Assembly (NCBI GenBank): GCA_021413925.1
Contig: JAIOPL010000006.1
Location: 173,116 to 237,115 of the forward strand
DNA from: Verrucomicrobiota bacterium
GTDB taxonomy: Bacteria > Verrucomicrobiota > Verrucomicrobiia > Chthoniobacterales > UBA6821
Reading direction: 5' to 3'
DNA: 64,000 bases
Positions 15,380 through 25,366 of this stretch are shown piece by piece. Numbering within the stretch: the stretch's first letter is position 1; each line of letters opens with the position of its first letter. A model generated the notes under the pieces. The model saw only the letters and a program-made list of their open reading frames with translations. It made no database searches and had not been told where the DNA came from. The translations under genes and the position numbers were made by a program.

Positions 15380-17062
15380 CTACGGTCGTTCCATGAATTT
15401 GACGAACCGCACGTAGAAAACGAGGATTGCAGCGGTCGAGATGGCCGCGATGGAGAAGACCGTCACGTAATGCATGTTTCGCTCCCACCACGAATAGTAG
15501 CCGATCCAGGCCAGGTTACCCAACAATCCCCCGATCCCGGCCGATAAGGCCACGAGGACCAGTCCCTTGGGCACGCGTCCCGTATCTCCGGCTCGCGGAG
15601 GCAATTTGTAAACATCCACATCGGCGGAGGGCGCCACGTAGGAGACTTCGCCCCCGAGGCGTTTCCAGCCGCGGAAGACTTTGTATTGGAACACAAACGC
15701 AACCAGGGTTGTCACCCCAGTGTAAAGGAACATATAGCGGTAGCGGAAGAGCCCCTCCGGGTCGTCTGGAGTCGCCGGGTGCAAGTGCTTGACCATGTCG
15801 AGGAAAGCTCCCGAAAGAAAGCCGGATGCAAAAATGACCGCCGCCCGCATCAGGCACATGGCCGCCGAGAACTGCCCCAGCTTATCCTTGGGCACCAGAC
15901 GCATGAACCGCGTCATTCCCCCAACTTGGAAGACTCCTTGGAAGAGCGGCATAAACAGGGCCCCATGCAGGGCCGCAATCCAGAGGTAGAGTGTCGGGTT
16001 GGGCTTGTTTACAAATAACCAAACCCAGCCACCGAAACCGGTAAAGGCCGAAAAAGCCGACAGATAGGCGGATGCGCGGATCGGATGCCAGCGGTCCACC
16101 AGTTTGCCGCCAAAGTATAATCCGATGATCATGGTACCCGAGCTGATGCCTCCGATGAACCCGATGTTACCCAAGGTCAGCCCCATGCTCTTGTTGAGGA
16201 AGACGCCGAACGGGGCGAAAGCGGCAAGGCTCACCACAACAGGCTCCAGCATGAAATACCAGTAGTAGCGGGATGTGAAACACTCGCGCCCAAAACTCTT
16301 GAGCACTGCCATGAGGCCCGCGAAAAATCCCAGCCCCTTGGTATTCTCCTCGGGCGGCGGATAAGTCCCCTCCCTCACCCGCAGGCAGACGACACCAAAT
16401 CCCACAAAATAGAGGAGCGCCGCCCCGAGGTAGATCTCCCGCATGTGGCTCTCGGCGAACTGGAAGATGAAAAAGTTATACAGCATGCTCGCCAGGGTGC
16501 CGACAATGCGGAACTGGGACATGAATCGACCCAGCATCTCCTGGGGAACGATATCGTTGAAAAGATACCAGTAGACCGTGTTGATGAACATGTTGAACAG
16601 GTCGAAGAGCCCCAGGCAGCAGGCCAGAACAATGATCGCCACCTTGGCCTGGTCGTACCCGGATTCGGAGAAAAAGTGCCTGTGGATCCAGGAGGCGATT
16701 TCGCTATTCAGTCCGATCATCACCAGGGAGAGGGCGAGGAAGGGCAGCGTGCCGATGATGAACGGCATGCGCCGGCCCCAGCGGGTCCGCAGCCGGTCGC
16801 TCCAGATGCTGATGCTGGGAGTGACCGTGAAGTTGAAGATGGCCGGCAGACTGGTCATGAGCAGGCTGATCGTCGTGTCGGAGGTATTAAGACTGTGAAA
16901 TTTCAGGGGGATGATGCTCGGCACCACCGCTTCCATCAGCGTGAAGCAGAAGTCACCCCAGAGCATCCACGCGAACATCGCGATCAGCCCGCGCCTGCTG
17001 TAGATAAGCGACCCGCAGGTGTATGTCTTTTCGGCCGATCCGGGGGGGGAAACGGTGTTCAT
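15380..17062 (-). CDS. MFS transporter, GPH/SLC45-like sugar symporter
   Basis: I start at ATG 17062 because it overlaps the stop of the upstream glycosidase gene (ATGA, 17059-17062); product 560 aa. About 12 hydrophobic segments are visible, and the loop after TM2-TM3 reads SDRLRTRWGRRMPFI, the conserved D-R-x-R-x-x-x-G-R-R-x-P-F motif of glycoside-pentoside-hexuronide and SLC45-type symporters. It is long for an MFS protein (usual 400-480), with extra sequence in the region 440-520 between the last helices. As last gene of the 25082-to-15380 operon, it probably imports the oligosaccharides that the preceding glycosidases cleave. Substrate not assignable. Confidence 0.85.
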   Translation of the reverse strand: MNTVSPPGSAEKTYTCGSLIYSRRGLIAMFAWMLWGDFCFTLMEAVVPSIIPLKFHSLNTSDTTISLLMTSLPAIFNFTVTPSISIWSDRLRTRWGRRMPFIIGTLPFLALSLVMIGLNSEIASWIHRHFFSESGYDQAKVAIIVLACCLGLFDLFNMFINTVYWYLFNDIVPQEMLGRFMSQFRIVGTLASMLYNFFIFQFAESHMREIYLGAALLYFVGFGVVCLRVREGTYPPPEENTKGLGFFAGLMAVLKSFGRECFTSRYYWYFMLEPVVVSLAAFAPFGVFLNKSMGLTLGNIGFIGGISSGTMIIGLYFGGKLVDRWHPIRASAYLSAFSAFTGFGGWVWLFVNKPNPTLYLWIAALHGALFMPLFQGVFQVGGMTRFMRLVPKDKLGQFSAAMCLMRAAVIFASGFLSGAFLDMVKHLHPATPDDPEGLFRYRYMFLYTGVTTLVAFVFQYKVFRGWKRLGGEVSYVAPSADVDVYKLPPRAGDTGRVPKGLVLVALSAGIGGLLGNLAWIGYYSWWERNMHYVTVFSIAAISTAAILVFYVRFVKFMERP

Positions 17063-19101
17063 GACGGGATATCCCAAAGGATGGCACTGCGGCCTTCGAG
17101 CCTCTTTGTGATGAATTCCCCGTCGAGAGTCTCGCGCTCGCCGGTCCAGAAGTTCTCCGCCACCACCGGGCCGCTCTGGCCAAGCCGTGCGCGGGGAACG
17201 GAGATGACGCGGGCCTCGTCGCTCCAGTTGAAGAGGGCGACGGATTGGCGGACGCCCGCCTTGGCGGTGGGGCTCTCCGCCGGGAAGTCCACAGACAGCA
17301 CCTCCGGGAGTGGCAGGCCGGTGAAGGCGCGGTCATCGGGGCAATGCACGCGGTAGCCGCGATCGCAGCGGTCGGTGAGCCTGCGCATCGCCTTGACCCA
17401 CTTCTCGGGCCAGGTCTCCATGCGGCCGCCGGTTTCCAGCAGGCCCATGTTCATGAACATCCAGGTGAAGCGGAACTCGTTCTCGTTGTCCGGGAGGGCA
17501 ACGTTGACGCCGACGCTGTCATTGTTGAGCAGGAAGGTTTTCCTGCCCTCGAAGCCGAGCGTCGGCAGCGACCAGATGCAGTTGTTGACCTGCTCGTGCC
17601 ACACGCCCACGCCGATATCGATCGTGTTGCGGTAGGTATCCGCCCATTGGCCGATAAAAGGATTGCCCATCCCGGTGGCCACGCAGGTCATGAAGATGCC
17701 GTCCGGCGGGAGGTTTTTGCGGATGGTATCGAAGAAGCGGGCGCGCAGTTGAACCGCCGTCACCGACGGGTCGTGCAGGCGGGCGCCGCGGTCCTCGAAG
17801 TTCTGGCTCCAGAAGTCCATCTTGCACGCATCCATGCCCCATTCTCGCAGAATCACCGCCAGCGTGCGGTCGAGGTAGTCGAGCGCCCCGGGATGGGTGT
17901 AATCGAGGAAGCCATTGTTGCCGCCGATGAGGTAGAGCGAACCGTCCTCATTCCGCAGGAACCAGTCGGGATGCTCGTCGTGCAGGCGGGAGGGGACGCG
18001 CACGGTCGGCGACCACCAGAGACCGGGACGAAGGCCGAGGCTTCGGAGTTCATCGGTGTAGCCCCGGATGCCACGGGGCCATTTTTCCGAGGTGATGAAC
18101 TGGTTCGGATCAGGATAGAAGCGGTCGAGGAAGGTCGTGTCGATATCCCCGGCCAGATAGCCGGCGTCCATCAGGAACCACTTGAGTTTTGGAAAATTTT
18201 GGGAAATGAAACGCGCCGTCGGGAGCAAGGAGGCCTCGGACTGGTCGCCGAAGACACCGTAGTTCCATGTACAGTGGAACGCCTCGTGGAGGATCGGCGT
18301 CTTTGGCCCGCGAAAATCAAACCGTGGCGCCAGGAAATCGATGTAATCGGCGAAGGCGTCCTCCGCGACCACACCGCTACGGATCTGGATGAAGACTCCG
18401 TCGAGCACCACTTCGCCTCCTGCCGGGATGACAAAGCCCGCGTTCTGACCGGGATCATGGCGGATGAGGAACTCCTCGAAAATGCCCTCGTTGACCATGG
18501 CCCCCTTGCGCATCTCGAAGGTCGTGTAGTTGATGGCCTGGGAGGCGGCGGCGAACACGATGGAGAAATTGCTCCGGCCGTCGAGGATCCAGAGTCCGGG
18601 GAAGGCCTGATCCTGTCCGCGTCCGAGGCGCACCGTCTCCGTCGGCAGCATGCGCACATAGGGATACTCCATCTGGCAGTGCGGGTAGTGCTCGGTGCGG
18701 ACATTGTCGGTGTGCGCGAAGCGGAGATCCCACCCGAGCCAGCTTCCCCTGCCGTGCAGCACGGCCGCCGAGGGCGAGACCTGGCCGGTCACCGCTTCGT
18801 TGACAAAGACGGGACGCTTGGCGCCGTTGCGGATCGAGTGCCGGAGCACGACGGCATCGAGACCGGGAACGGGCTCCACGCTGCTGCGGACGGTAAGATC
18901 ATCGCCCGCCTTGGCCTCGGCGATGAAACCTCCTTGGTGCGGGGTAGAGGCGCCGTAGGCGGTGACATGCGGCTTGCCTTCGACGACGAGGCGCAGGCCG
19001 AAATTTTTGATTCCGCTGTGATCCTCCGCAATGAAGCTCAGGCCGTTTTCTGCAAAGGTGGTATTGGTTTTCATGGGTTGGTTGTTTTTTTGCTGATTCA
19101 T
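17059..19101 (-). CDS. GH36-like alpha-galactosidase-type glycosidase (clan GH-D)
   Basis: The start is taken at 19101 (MNQQKNNQPMKT), with 19074 (MKTNTTFAENG) as the alternative; product about 680 aa. An N-terminal beta-sandwich (about 10-250) precedes a TIM barrel with LKWFLMDAGYLAGD (about 306-319), LRPGLWWSPTVRVPS and the nucleophile candidate D429 in MDACKMDFWSQ. The acid/base is not clear; D488 or D495 in QWADTYRNTIDIG are candidates, and the usual C-S-S-G-G-x-R-x-D motif of GH36 is absent. This suggests a distinct subfamily that may cleave another alpha-linked sugar. No signal peptide. It overlaps the MFS gene by ATGA, so import and cleavage are co-expressed. Confidence 0.78.
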   Translation of the reverse strand: MNQQKNNQPMKTNTTFAENGLSFIAEDHSGIKNFGLRLVVEGKPHVTAYGASTPHQGGFIAEAKAGDDLTVRSSVEPVPGLDAVVLRHSIRNGAKRPVFVNEAVTGQVSPSAAVLHGRGSWLGWDLRFAHTDNVRTEHYPHCQMEYPYVRMLPTETVRLGRGQDQAFPGLWILDGRSNFSIVFAAASQAINYTTFEMRKGAMVNEGIFEEFLIRHDPGQNAGFVIPAGGEVVLDGVFIQIRSGVVAEDAFADYIDFLAPRFDFRGPKTPILHEAFHCTWNYGVFGDQSEASLLPTARFISQNFPKLKWFLMDAGYLAGDIDTTFLDRFYPDPNQFITSEKWPRGIRGYTDELRSLGLRPGLWWSPTVRVPSRLHDEHPDWFLRNEDGSLYLIGGNNGFLDYTHPGALDYLDRTLAVILREWGMDACKMDFWSQNFEDRGARLHDPSVTAVQLRARFFDTIRKNLPPDGIFMTCVATGMGNPFIGQWADTYRNTIDIGVGVWHEQVNNCIWSLPTLGFEGRKTFLLNNDSVGVNVALPDNENEFRFTWMFMNMGLLETGGRMETWPEKWVKAMRRLTDRCDRGYRVHCPDDRAFTGLPLPEVLSVDFPAESPTAKAGVRQSVALFNWSDEARVISVPRARLGQSGPVVAENFWTGERETLDGEFITKRLEGRSAILWDIPS

Positions 19102-19112
19102 GGAAATGCAGT

Positions 19113-21125
19113 TCAGGGATGTGCCGGGAGGGGGCCGTTCCGATACAGGCCGAAGAGGAGCGCCAAGGTCGAGGCGGCCCCCCAAGGGAACTCCGCGTGG
19201 CCCGTGCCGGTGGCGGTCAGCGGGTCATAGCATTCGTAGATGCTTTCATTGCGGCTGACGGCGTCGAGGATTTTCTCCGCCGCCGCGTCCGCCTCCCCGG
19301 CGAGCCCGGCTTGGTGCAGGGCGCCGACCATCCAGTAGCTGTAATTCAGCCAGGTCCGGCCGATCCAGTAAGCCTGCTGCACCAAGGCGCCGGGATATGC
19401 CGGGGGCTCGTAGAGGGAGCCGCTGCTGCGGAACGCCTCGTGGCTCCTGTCCTGCGTCGAAAAGGGAAGCGTGGTGTAGAAGCGCTCGGGATCAAGCAGG
19501 ATATCCCGGCAGATCCGCTGCGCGAGGGGCTGCGACGTGATGCCGGCGTAGATGGGCAAAAAGCTCTCGAGGGATGTCATGCCGTTGAACCTCCCGTCCA
19601 CGATGCTGCGCGCCTGATAAATTCCGGCCTCGGGATTGAAGAGGCGCGAGTGAATGCACTCGCCCAGCTTTGCGGCCCGGGCTTCCCATTTCTCCGCATC
19701 GGCAGAATGCTCCAGCGTGCGGGCAATGAGGGCGAGCGCCTTCATTTCGAGATACAACTGGCAGTTGATGTCCACACTCTCGAAGCGGTGGAGCGCCGGA
19801 TGCCCCCAATCCTTGGTTGTCCAGGATTCGCCGGGCTGAAGGGTGATCGGGAAATGCTCGCACCATTGCAGCGCATCATCCAGACCGCTGCAGCCCATGC
19901 CTTCCGGCCAGACATAGAGGCCGCTTCCCGTGGCATCGCATGTGCGCATCCACCACTCAACATAGCGCTTGAGCGCGGGGTAGTTGCGCGCCAGTTGATC
20001 CCGGTCGGGACAGAGGCAGTGAAAATTCCAAACGCCCCAGGCGAGGATTGGGTTCTGCGCTCCGGGGCTGTATGCGCCGTCACAGTAGCGCACGAAGGGC
20101 TTACCGTCCTCGGCAATGCCATCGCAGAGCAGCCTGTAGCTTCCCCACCCCGTGGCGGCATCCTGCATGAGGCCGCACCCAAGCAGCGAGGTGGCGGAAT
20201 CCCAGAACCAGGAGGCCTCGACGCCGCATTTGCCACCGTGAAGCACGGGGACACGGTTGCCTTGCAGATCGGTCTCGAGGAAGCGGCTGCTCAGCACGAT
20301 GCCGGCGGCTCGCAGTGCCAGAGGCTCGAATCGGCGCAAACGCTCCGGGAGAGGAGGCAGCGACGCGTAGCGGGCCTCGACGGCCTCGATCGCGCCGTCG
20401 AGATCCAGCGGCTTGCCTGCGGGGACGGCATCCTGAAAACGGATCTCAAAGCTCCGGACCAAGGTTCCCTTCGCCCCCAGGGAGATCTCCTCCCAATCGC
20501 TTTCCAAACGCCGGCCCGCCTGCCGGAAGGCGCAGCCCGTGAGAGTGGCCGAGGCCTCGTATTCCCGTGACACCTTCTGCACGCAGGCATGGCGGAAACC
20601 TTCGGGCAAAAGCTCCAGGGAGTGGCGCAGGCCGGCCGAGGGGATGGAGAACCAGCGCAGGCGCATCGCGACATCGGCCGCCGACTTGTTCCACAGTTCA
20701 AACTCCACCCGCAACACATCGGTTGCCTCGAAAAACATCACGCACCGCCCCTGCACCGGAGGAAAGGGGGAATGCTGCGGTCCGGTGTGATGGAAAAACT
20801 CCTCGATGTGCGATCGGTAGAAGTTCATCGAGGAGTAGGGTTGCAGGGTCCTTGGCGCTCCCGGATAGTCGATCTCCAGCCCGAGCAACTTCTCAAAGAG
20901 CGGCCTTGCATCCTGCTGGAGATGCGAGAACGCCTCATCGGGGCCTGGCAGCGTGCCGTGGTTCTTCAGAAACGAAAACCGGCTATGCTCCGAGCGGAAG
21001 CCGAAATCGGCGGCGAAGGACTCGTGCAACTGGTCCTGCGGCAAGTGGCGGCAGAAGCGCACCAGGTTGCGGCTTTTCCCGGTAAAGGGGTATCCCGTCT
21101 GCTTTTCGGGAAGATGTGCGGTCAT
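19113..21125 (-). CDS. GH63-like (alpha/alpha)6-barrel glycosidase
   Basis: I take ATG 21125 (MTAHLPEKQTGYPF), giving 670 aa. The C-terminal two-thirds show the pattern of (alpha/alpha)6 barrels of GH63/GH37: ASWFWDSATSLLG with the catalytic-region W-D, SVDINCQLYLEMKAL, MTSLESFLPIYAGI, and near the C-terminus GHAEFPWGAASTLAL. Those enzymes remove alpha-glucose or act on mannosylglycerate-type substrates; the exact activity here is open. The N-terminal third (about 1-260) is a beta-rich supersandwich-like region. No signal peptide. It lies between the secreted DUF6067-like protein and the GH36-like gene, 11 bases upstream of the latter, in one operon. Confidence 0.72.
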   Translation of the reverse strand: MTAHLPEKQTGYPFTGKSRNLVRFCRHLPQDQLHESFAADFGFRSEHSRFSFLKNHGTLPGPDEAFSHLQQDARPLFEKLLGLEIDYPGAPRTLQPYSSMNFYRSHIEEFFHHTGPQHSPFPPVQGRCVMFFEATDVLRVEFELWNKSAADVAMRLRWFSIPSAGLRHSLELLPEGFRHACVQKVSREYEASATLTGCAFRQAGRRLESDWEEISLGAKGTLVRSFEIRFQDAVPAGKPLDLDGAIEAVEARYASLPPLPERLRRFEPLALRAAGIVLSSRFLETDLQGNRVPVLHGGKCGVEASWFWDSATSLLGCGLMQDAATGWGSYRLLCDGIAEDGKPFVRYCDGAYSPGAQNPILAWGVWNFHCLCPDRDQLARNYPALKRYVEWWMRTCDATGSGLYVWPEGMGCSGLDDALQWCEHFPITLQPGESWTTKDWGHPALHRFESVDINCQLYLEMKALALIARTLEHSADAEKWEARAAKLGECIHSRLFNPEAGIYQARSIVDGRFNGMTSLESFLPIYAGITSQPLAQRICRDILLDPERFYTTLPFSTQDRSHEAFRSSGSLYEPPAYPGALVQQAYWIGRTWLNYSYWMVGALHQAGLAGEADAAAEKILDAVSRNESIYECYDPLTATGTGHAEFPWGAASTLALLFGLYRNGPLPAHP

Positions 21126-21224
21126 TGTTGAAACGCGGATTTTGGAATAAATAAACGGAGGCACCGGATGTTTCTCCGGCGCCTCCGTGAGTTATTGAGT
21201 CTGTTTTTTAGGGCTTCAGGATCC

Positions 21225-24200
21225 TTAATACCGGCGCACGCCGACGAGTCGAACCTCACCCGGCTTGATGGCGGTGAGCACGAGCTTGCGATCGTAGAAT
21301 TCAAGTTTCGATCCTTTGCCGTTGAAGTCGCGCACCCTGACGAACTCCTGCCACGGCAGCTTCGGAACGAGGCCGAGTTTGTCGAGATCGATGTCGAGCG
21401 TGACGGGCAGGGGCTTGGCACCGGTGTTCTTCACCGCCAGCAGCACGCGGTCGGGCAGCTCCCACACGGAGACCTGGGCCGCAGGATCGGTGGAGCTGAC
21501 GGTTTTCGACTGACCGGCCGGGAGGAACTTCACTCCCTTGCCGTCCAGGCCCCAGTCGAGCATCCGGGCGGTGAGTTCGACCCCCTCGCCCACCGAGGCG
21601 AGTTCCTTCTTCAGGCGTTCGACATCGGCGGGCTTTTCCACCCGAAGACCGATGTATCGGGCCGTGTGCGGCAGAAGACCGCTCACCGTCACCGTTTGAG
21701 CCGGGGCATCCAGCACCGGCTCGGGATCCGCTTCATTCGACTGGCCGTTGTGCGGGTCGATGCCGCGCAGCTCCGAAAGGACAACCGTGCCGCCCGTCAA
21801 ACCGAGCTTAGCGAAGTCCACCTTCAGCACGGGATTCTTCACCTCTGTTCCGTCGTGATTGAAGGCCATGACGATGACGCGCTCCGGCATTTGCCAGTAG
21901 GCGACCAGCACCTTCGGATCGTTGCTGATGATCGCGGTGTTCCGCCAGTGCGGGACATACTTCAGGCGCTCGTCATTGAGCCCGAAGTCGGTAAGCTTGT
22001 CGCCGGGCTTGTAGCCATCCCATCCGTACCAGTTGCAGTCGTGGAACCGGGTCCAGTCGTAGAACCCGCGCCAGACTTTGCCACGCTTCACGGCATCCGT
22101 CATTTGGTTGACGCTCATCCAGGTGAGGGGGACGCCGTAATTCTGGGGCGTGTTGAGCGCGCGCATCCTCTCCGGCGAGTAGAAGTCCACCCAGTCGCGC
22201 GTGGTGGCATCGGTGAGGAAGTTATGCTCCCCGTCAAGGCCGGCCCCGACCCAGGGATACGCCACGAACGGGAAGCAGTTCGTCGAGTGGACGGTCACCC
22301 CTCCGGGAGAGAGGCCCAGCTGATCCATCAGGGAGGCCAGACGCATCATGTAACGGCGGAGTTTCATGCCGTTGAATGTCGGCTGGAGACGACCGTCGGG
22401 CAGTCTGTAGGCCATGCCGTTGATCTCTTCCTTCCAGGCTTTGATGAAGAAGATGTCCCAGTAAATGGAGCGCAATCCCCCCTCGGTGAACGCCCGCTTG
22501 GCCAGCCAGAGGTCGTAATCCATCTGGGAATCGCAGATGTTGTTCTCCCCCCACTCGGGACGGAAGTAATTTTCGAGAACTTCATCGCTTGAGCGCGGTC
22601 CATAGCCCGTGATGGCCAGGGAATTGTGCACCCAAGCCGTGCGGCGGGCGGCCAGCGGATCGAATGGCTGGAGCTCGCGGACCTTCTTGTCGGCATTCAC
22701 CTTGAACTCGCCCCAGACCTTGGCCCAGTCGGCGGGCGCGGCCGGCGCGGCAAGCCATTGCGTGCCGTCCCATCTCTTCCCGGCGGCATCGGTATATTGC
22801 TTGTGGGGAGCGGTGAAGGTGCCGTCCTCCGCATTGATGGTGGCGCGCCAGCCCTTCGGCAAGGGCTTGAAGGGAGTGGCGTTGTAGTTGAAGGCCAGCG
22901 TGCGCGGGGCGGTGAGCGTGTAGGGCTTGCCGATGATATTGTTGCGCAGGGTGAGGGTGGACTTGCCGTCACGCTCCTCACGGACCAACTCATGGGCCGC
23001 AATCGTGTCATCCGGCACCCAGCCCTCGTCGCTGTCGGCCCACCAGTAGAAGCCCCTCTCCTCGTTGCCGATCCAGACCCCCGGGTAGAATGATCCGACG
23101 GTCATGCCGCAGCCCCCTTTTCCCATCTGGAGCGTGCTCCAGAGGAGGCCTTTTTTATCCCGCGGCACCAGGTCCGCGCAGAGGGTGGCGAAGTTGCCCC
23201 CCGGCCCCATCGAGTTGATGGCCTGCCCCTCCTTGTCGGAAAGGGGAAACTCCAGGCGCAGCGAGTCGATCTGGACCGGATCCTTGCCGACAGGCTCGTA
23301 GGTGAGCTTGATCTGGGCGAGACCGTCCTGCTCCACGCAACCGGTGGTGCTGAACTTCAGCCCCGCTCCGGTGACCTCGCCTTGGAAGGAGACCCTCCAC
23401 GGCTTTTTCTCCGTGATCCGGAGCTTCCCGCCGAGATCGATGGTTTGCTCCTTGCCACCGACGACCACCACGATGCGGGCCGGCGCGGCGAGAACGGGAT
23501 TCTCCTGGGAATTCATCGCCTCGGGCAGGCCGAGGGCATCGAGTCGATAGGACCGGCCCCAGACTCCCACGGTCTCCTTTTTCACGGTCATTTCCGTGAA
23601 GGGCGCGATCACCCGCTCCGTGTCGCCGATGTTGTTCTTCCACCAATCGGCGAACACCTTGGGTTCGTCGAGCTTTTGGAAACCTTTTTTCACGGGGCCC
23701 AACATGGTGCCGTCGGCCAGTTCCATCGTGGTCTCAAGCGTGTATTTCCCGGGCTTGAGATCCGGCATTTCAAGCATGCTTTCAAAAAGGTCGTATTTTT
23801 TTTCGGTGATTTCACCGGAGAGCACCGGATTCTCCGCGCCCTCAAGAAGGATCTTGTAGTGGAGGGTCTTGGCTGATTCCGGACTGGCGGTGTAGTGGGC
23901 GTCGGCATCGAGCTGGAGCTTGCCACGCAATGCATTGAACTTGACGCTCACCGGATAGGCCGCTTTGGGAGGCGTGAACTTCACCCAATTCGCATCATAG
24001 CCGGGTGCGAAATAAGCGTAGTAGCGGTAGAGCTCCTTGTCGCCTTGCGTGACGCGGAAATACAATCCGCCCTTGTTCTTGCCGATGTCGCGCGGCAATG
24101 CCTCGGAGAGCCTGAACTCGCCGGTCTGACCAGGCGCGATGGTGAGGGTCTCCTCTTTCTTCAGTAAATCCTCGGCGGTCTTTGCATCCTTCCACTCCTC

Positions 24201-25082
24201 GAGCTGGGCCAGGATATTCACCGTCGCCGGTGCCGAAGTCGGATTGTAAACCGTGATCTTCGCCGCCGCCATGCCGTCCTTGAGGCCGGGCAGCTCGTCC
24301 ATCGTCACCTGCACGGCGGGCGTGTTCTCGACCAGCGTCATCTTGGGCCAGCCGGAGGCGTCGAAATAGCTGCTGCCCATGGGCACGGCATTCTGCGTGA
24401 ATCCTGGAATGTGGTTGAAGGCCAGAAGCATTTTCCAGACATCCCCGGTGCGGTTAGGACCGGTCAGTTCAAAGTCCTTGGCCGGGAGGACCACCTCACC
24501 CTCCCACCACGAACCTCCCCAAGGCGCCGTGCCGGGCTCGGTCTGGCGCACCGCCGTCCGGAATGTCGGACGCCAGTTGCGGAAAATCTGTCCCACCGAT
24601 ACACGTCCGAAATCGCCGTCCGAACCGAAGCAGCTAATGAAGAACTTGTAGGAATTGCCGAGAGTGCCTTCCGGCAGATTCGCGCCCATCGGCTGGAGGC
24701 TCAACTCCATCCCGTCGTCATGGGCATCGACGCTCCCCGGGGTCCGACCCTTCACGCGCGGCTTGTAGTCCGGCATGATCCAGGTGCGGCAGGCGAGATA
24801 GATATTCTCCGCGTCCCACGCCAAGAAATAGGTTGTCGGTCGCATGATGAGCAGGTTGCCGCCGGGGTTCTGGGTAGCGAGACCCCCGATCGCCACGGCC
24901 TCCCGCCATTCCTCGGCATCGATTTTTCCGTCGATCGTGGGTGGCTTGGAAATCCTGGGCACAGCGAATTCCGCATTTTTGCCATCAGGCAACGGATTAG
25001 CCCCTGCAACGGACAACCCGGTCAGGAGGGCTGCAGCAAACAGGGTTTTGCAGGGCGATAGCTTCATCATCTTCAGTTTCAT
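21225..25082 (-). CDS. Large secreted CBM9/DUF6067-like putative glycosidase
   Basis: The start at 25082 (MKLKMMKLSPCKTLFAAALL) gives 1285 aa with a clear signal peptide ending near LSVAGA|NP. Residues about 30-260 form a CBM9-like sugar-binding domain (PRISKPPTIDGKIDAEEW). A beta-rich middle region follows, then a TIM-barrel-like segment (about 780-1130) with RSIYWDIFFIKAW, FPFVAYPWVGAGLDGEHNF and GVPLTWMSVNQ. This layout matches the large DUF6067/GH123-like proteins of Verrucomicrobiota and Lentisphaerota; I am not certain of the family number and the activity is unknown. It probably acts outside the cytoplasm, binding and trimming polymer before import. First gene of a four-gene minus-strand operon, divergent from the GH43 gene. 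Confidence 0.7.
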   Translation of the reverse strand: MKLKMMKLSPCKTLFAAALLTGLSVAGANPLPDGKNAEFAVPRISKPPTIDGKIDAEEWREAVAIGGLATQNPGGNLLIMRPTTYFLAWDAENIYLACRTWIMPDYKPRVKGRTPGSVDAHDDGMELSLQPMGANLPEGTLGNSYKFFISCFGSDGDFGRVSVGQIFRNWRPTFRTAVRQTEPGTAPWGGSWWEGEVVLPAKDFELTGPNRTGDVWKMLLAFNHIPGFTQNAVPMGSSYFDASGWPKMTLVENTPAVQVTMDELPGLKDGMAAAKITVYNPTSAPATVNILAQLEEWKDAKTAEDLLKKEETLTIAPGQTGEFRLSEALPRDIGKNKGGLYFRVTQGDKELYRYYAYFAPGYDANWVKFTPPKAAYPVSVKFNALRGKLQLDADAHYTASPESAKTLHYKILLEGAENPVLSGEITEKKYDLFESMLEMPDLKPGKYTLETTMELADGTMLGPVKKGFQKLDEPKVFADWWKNNIGDTERVIAPFTEMTVKKETVGVWGRSYRLDALGLPEAMNSQENPVLAAPARIVVVVGGKEQTIDLGGKLRITEKKPWRVSFQGEVTGAGLKFSTTGCVEQDGLAQIKLTYEPVGKDPVQIDSLRLEFPLSDKEGQAINSMGPGGNFATLCADLVPRDKKGLLWSTLQMGKGGCGMTVGSFYPGVWIGNEERGFYWWADSDEGWVPDDTIAAHELVREERDGKSTLTLRNNIIGKPYTLTAPRTLAFNYNATPFKPLPKGWRATINAEDGTFTAPHKQYTDAAGKRWDGTQWLAAPAAPADWAKVWGEFKVNADKKVRELQPFDPLAARRTAWVHNSLAITGYGPRSSDEVLENYFRPEWGENNICDSQMDYDLWLAKRAFTEGGLRSIYWDIFFIKAWKEEINGMAYRLPDGRLQPTFNGMKLRRYMMRLASLMDQLGLSPGGVTVHSTNCFPFVAYPWVGAGLDGEHNFLTDATTRDWVDFYSPERMRALNTPQNYGVPLTWMSVNQMTDAVKRGKVWRGFYDWTRFHDCNWYGWDGYKPGDKLTDFGLNDERLKYVPHWRNTAIISNDPKVLVAYWQMPERVIVMAFNHDGTEVKNPVLKVDFAKLGLTGGTVVLSELRGIDPHNGQSNEADPEPVLDAPAQTVTVSGLLPHTARYIGLRVEKPADVERLKKELASVGEGVELTARMLDWGLDGKGVKFLPAGQSKTVSSTDPAAQVSVWELPDRVLLAVKNTGAKPLPVTLDIDLDKLGLVPKLPWQEFVRVRDFNGKGSKLEFYDRKLVLTAIKPGEVRLVGVRRY

Positions 25083-25366
25083 GGTATTCTGGTTGGGGGA
25101 AAGCGAAGAGAGTTGCACGTCCGGGGCAGACAATAAAAGGGGGAATTTGAAAAAATGAAGGCCGGGCAAGCAGGGTCGAGGGTCGAGGGTCTGATGGAAC
25201 TTTCGCTCCAACGGGGGCAAGCTCTCTTCGGTGCGCCATCACCGATCACCCAAAATGCTTTGCAAAACGGTCTTAAAGATTGAATCTCTTGAATCCTTTC
25301 CCTATGTCCCGACAGCCGAACTTCCAGCCCCCTTCGATGCGTGCCCTTCCTTGAGGAGGCTCAGTG
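25083..25366. promoter_or_regulatory. Divergent intergenic region with ribosome-binding site for GH43 gene
   Basis: The 284-bp gap must hold promoters for both the minus operon (25082 downward) and the plus GH43-GH36 pair. It contains a short GGTCGAG array (25172-25190), a broken REP copy (25205-25222), and at 25353-25359 the strong Shine-Dalgarno GAGGAGG, seven bases before ATG 25367. The RBS decides the start at 25367 rather than the GTG one codon earlier. No operator was identified with confidence. Confidence 0.55.
25205..25222. repeat. Degenerate REP-like hairpin, copy 7
   Basis: The left arm GCTCCAACGGGG is intact but the right arm is replaced by GCAAGC, so the hairpin is broken. It is the only copy found outside the 1.8-4.6 kb island. 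Confidence 0.55.

Noticed and set aside
17245..19230. 661-codon plus-strand open frame
   Set aside because: It lies antisense to the GH36-like gene, which has clear motifs and operon overlaps; high GC keeps the opposite frame open.
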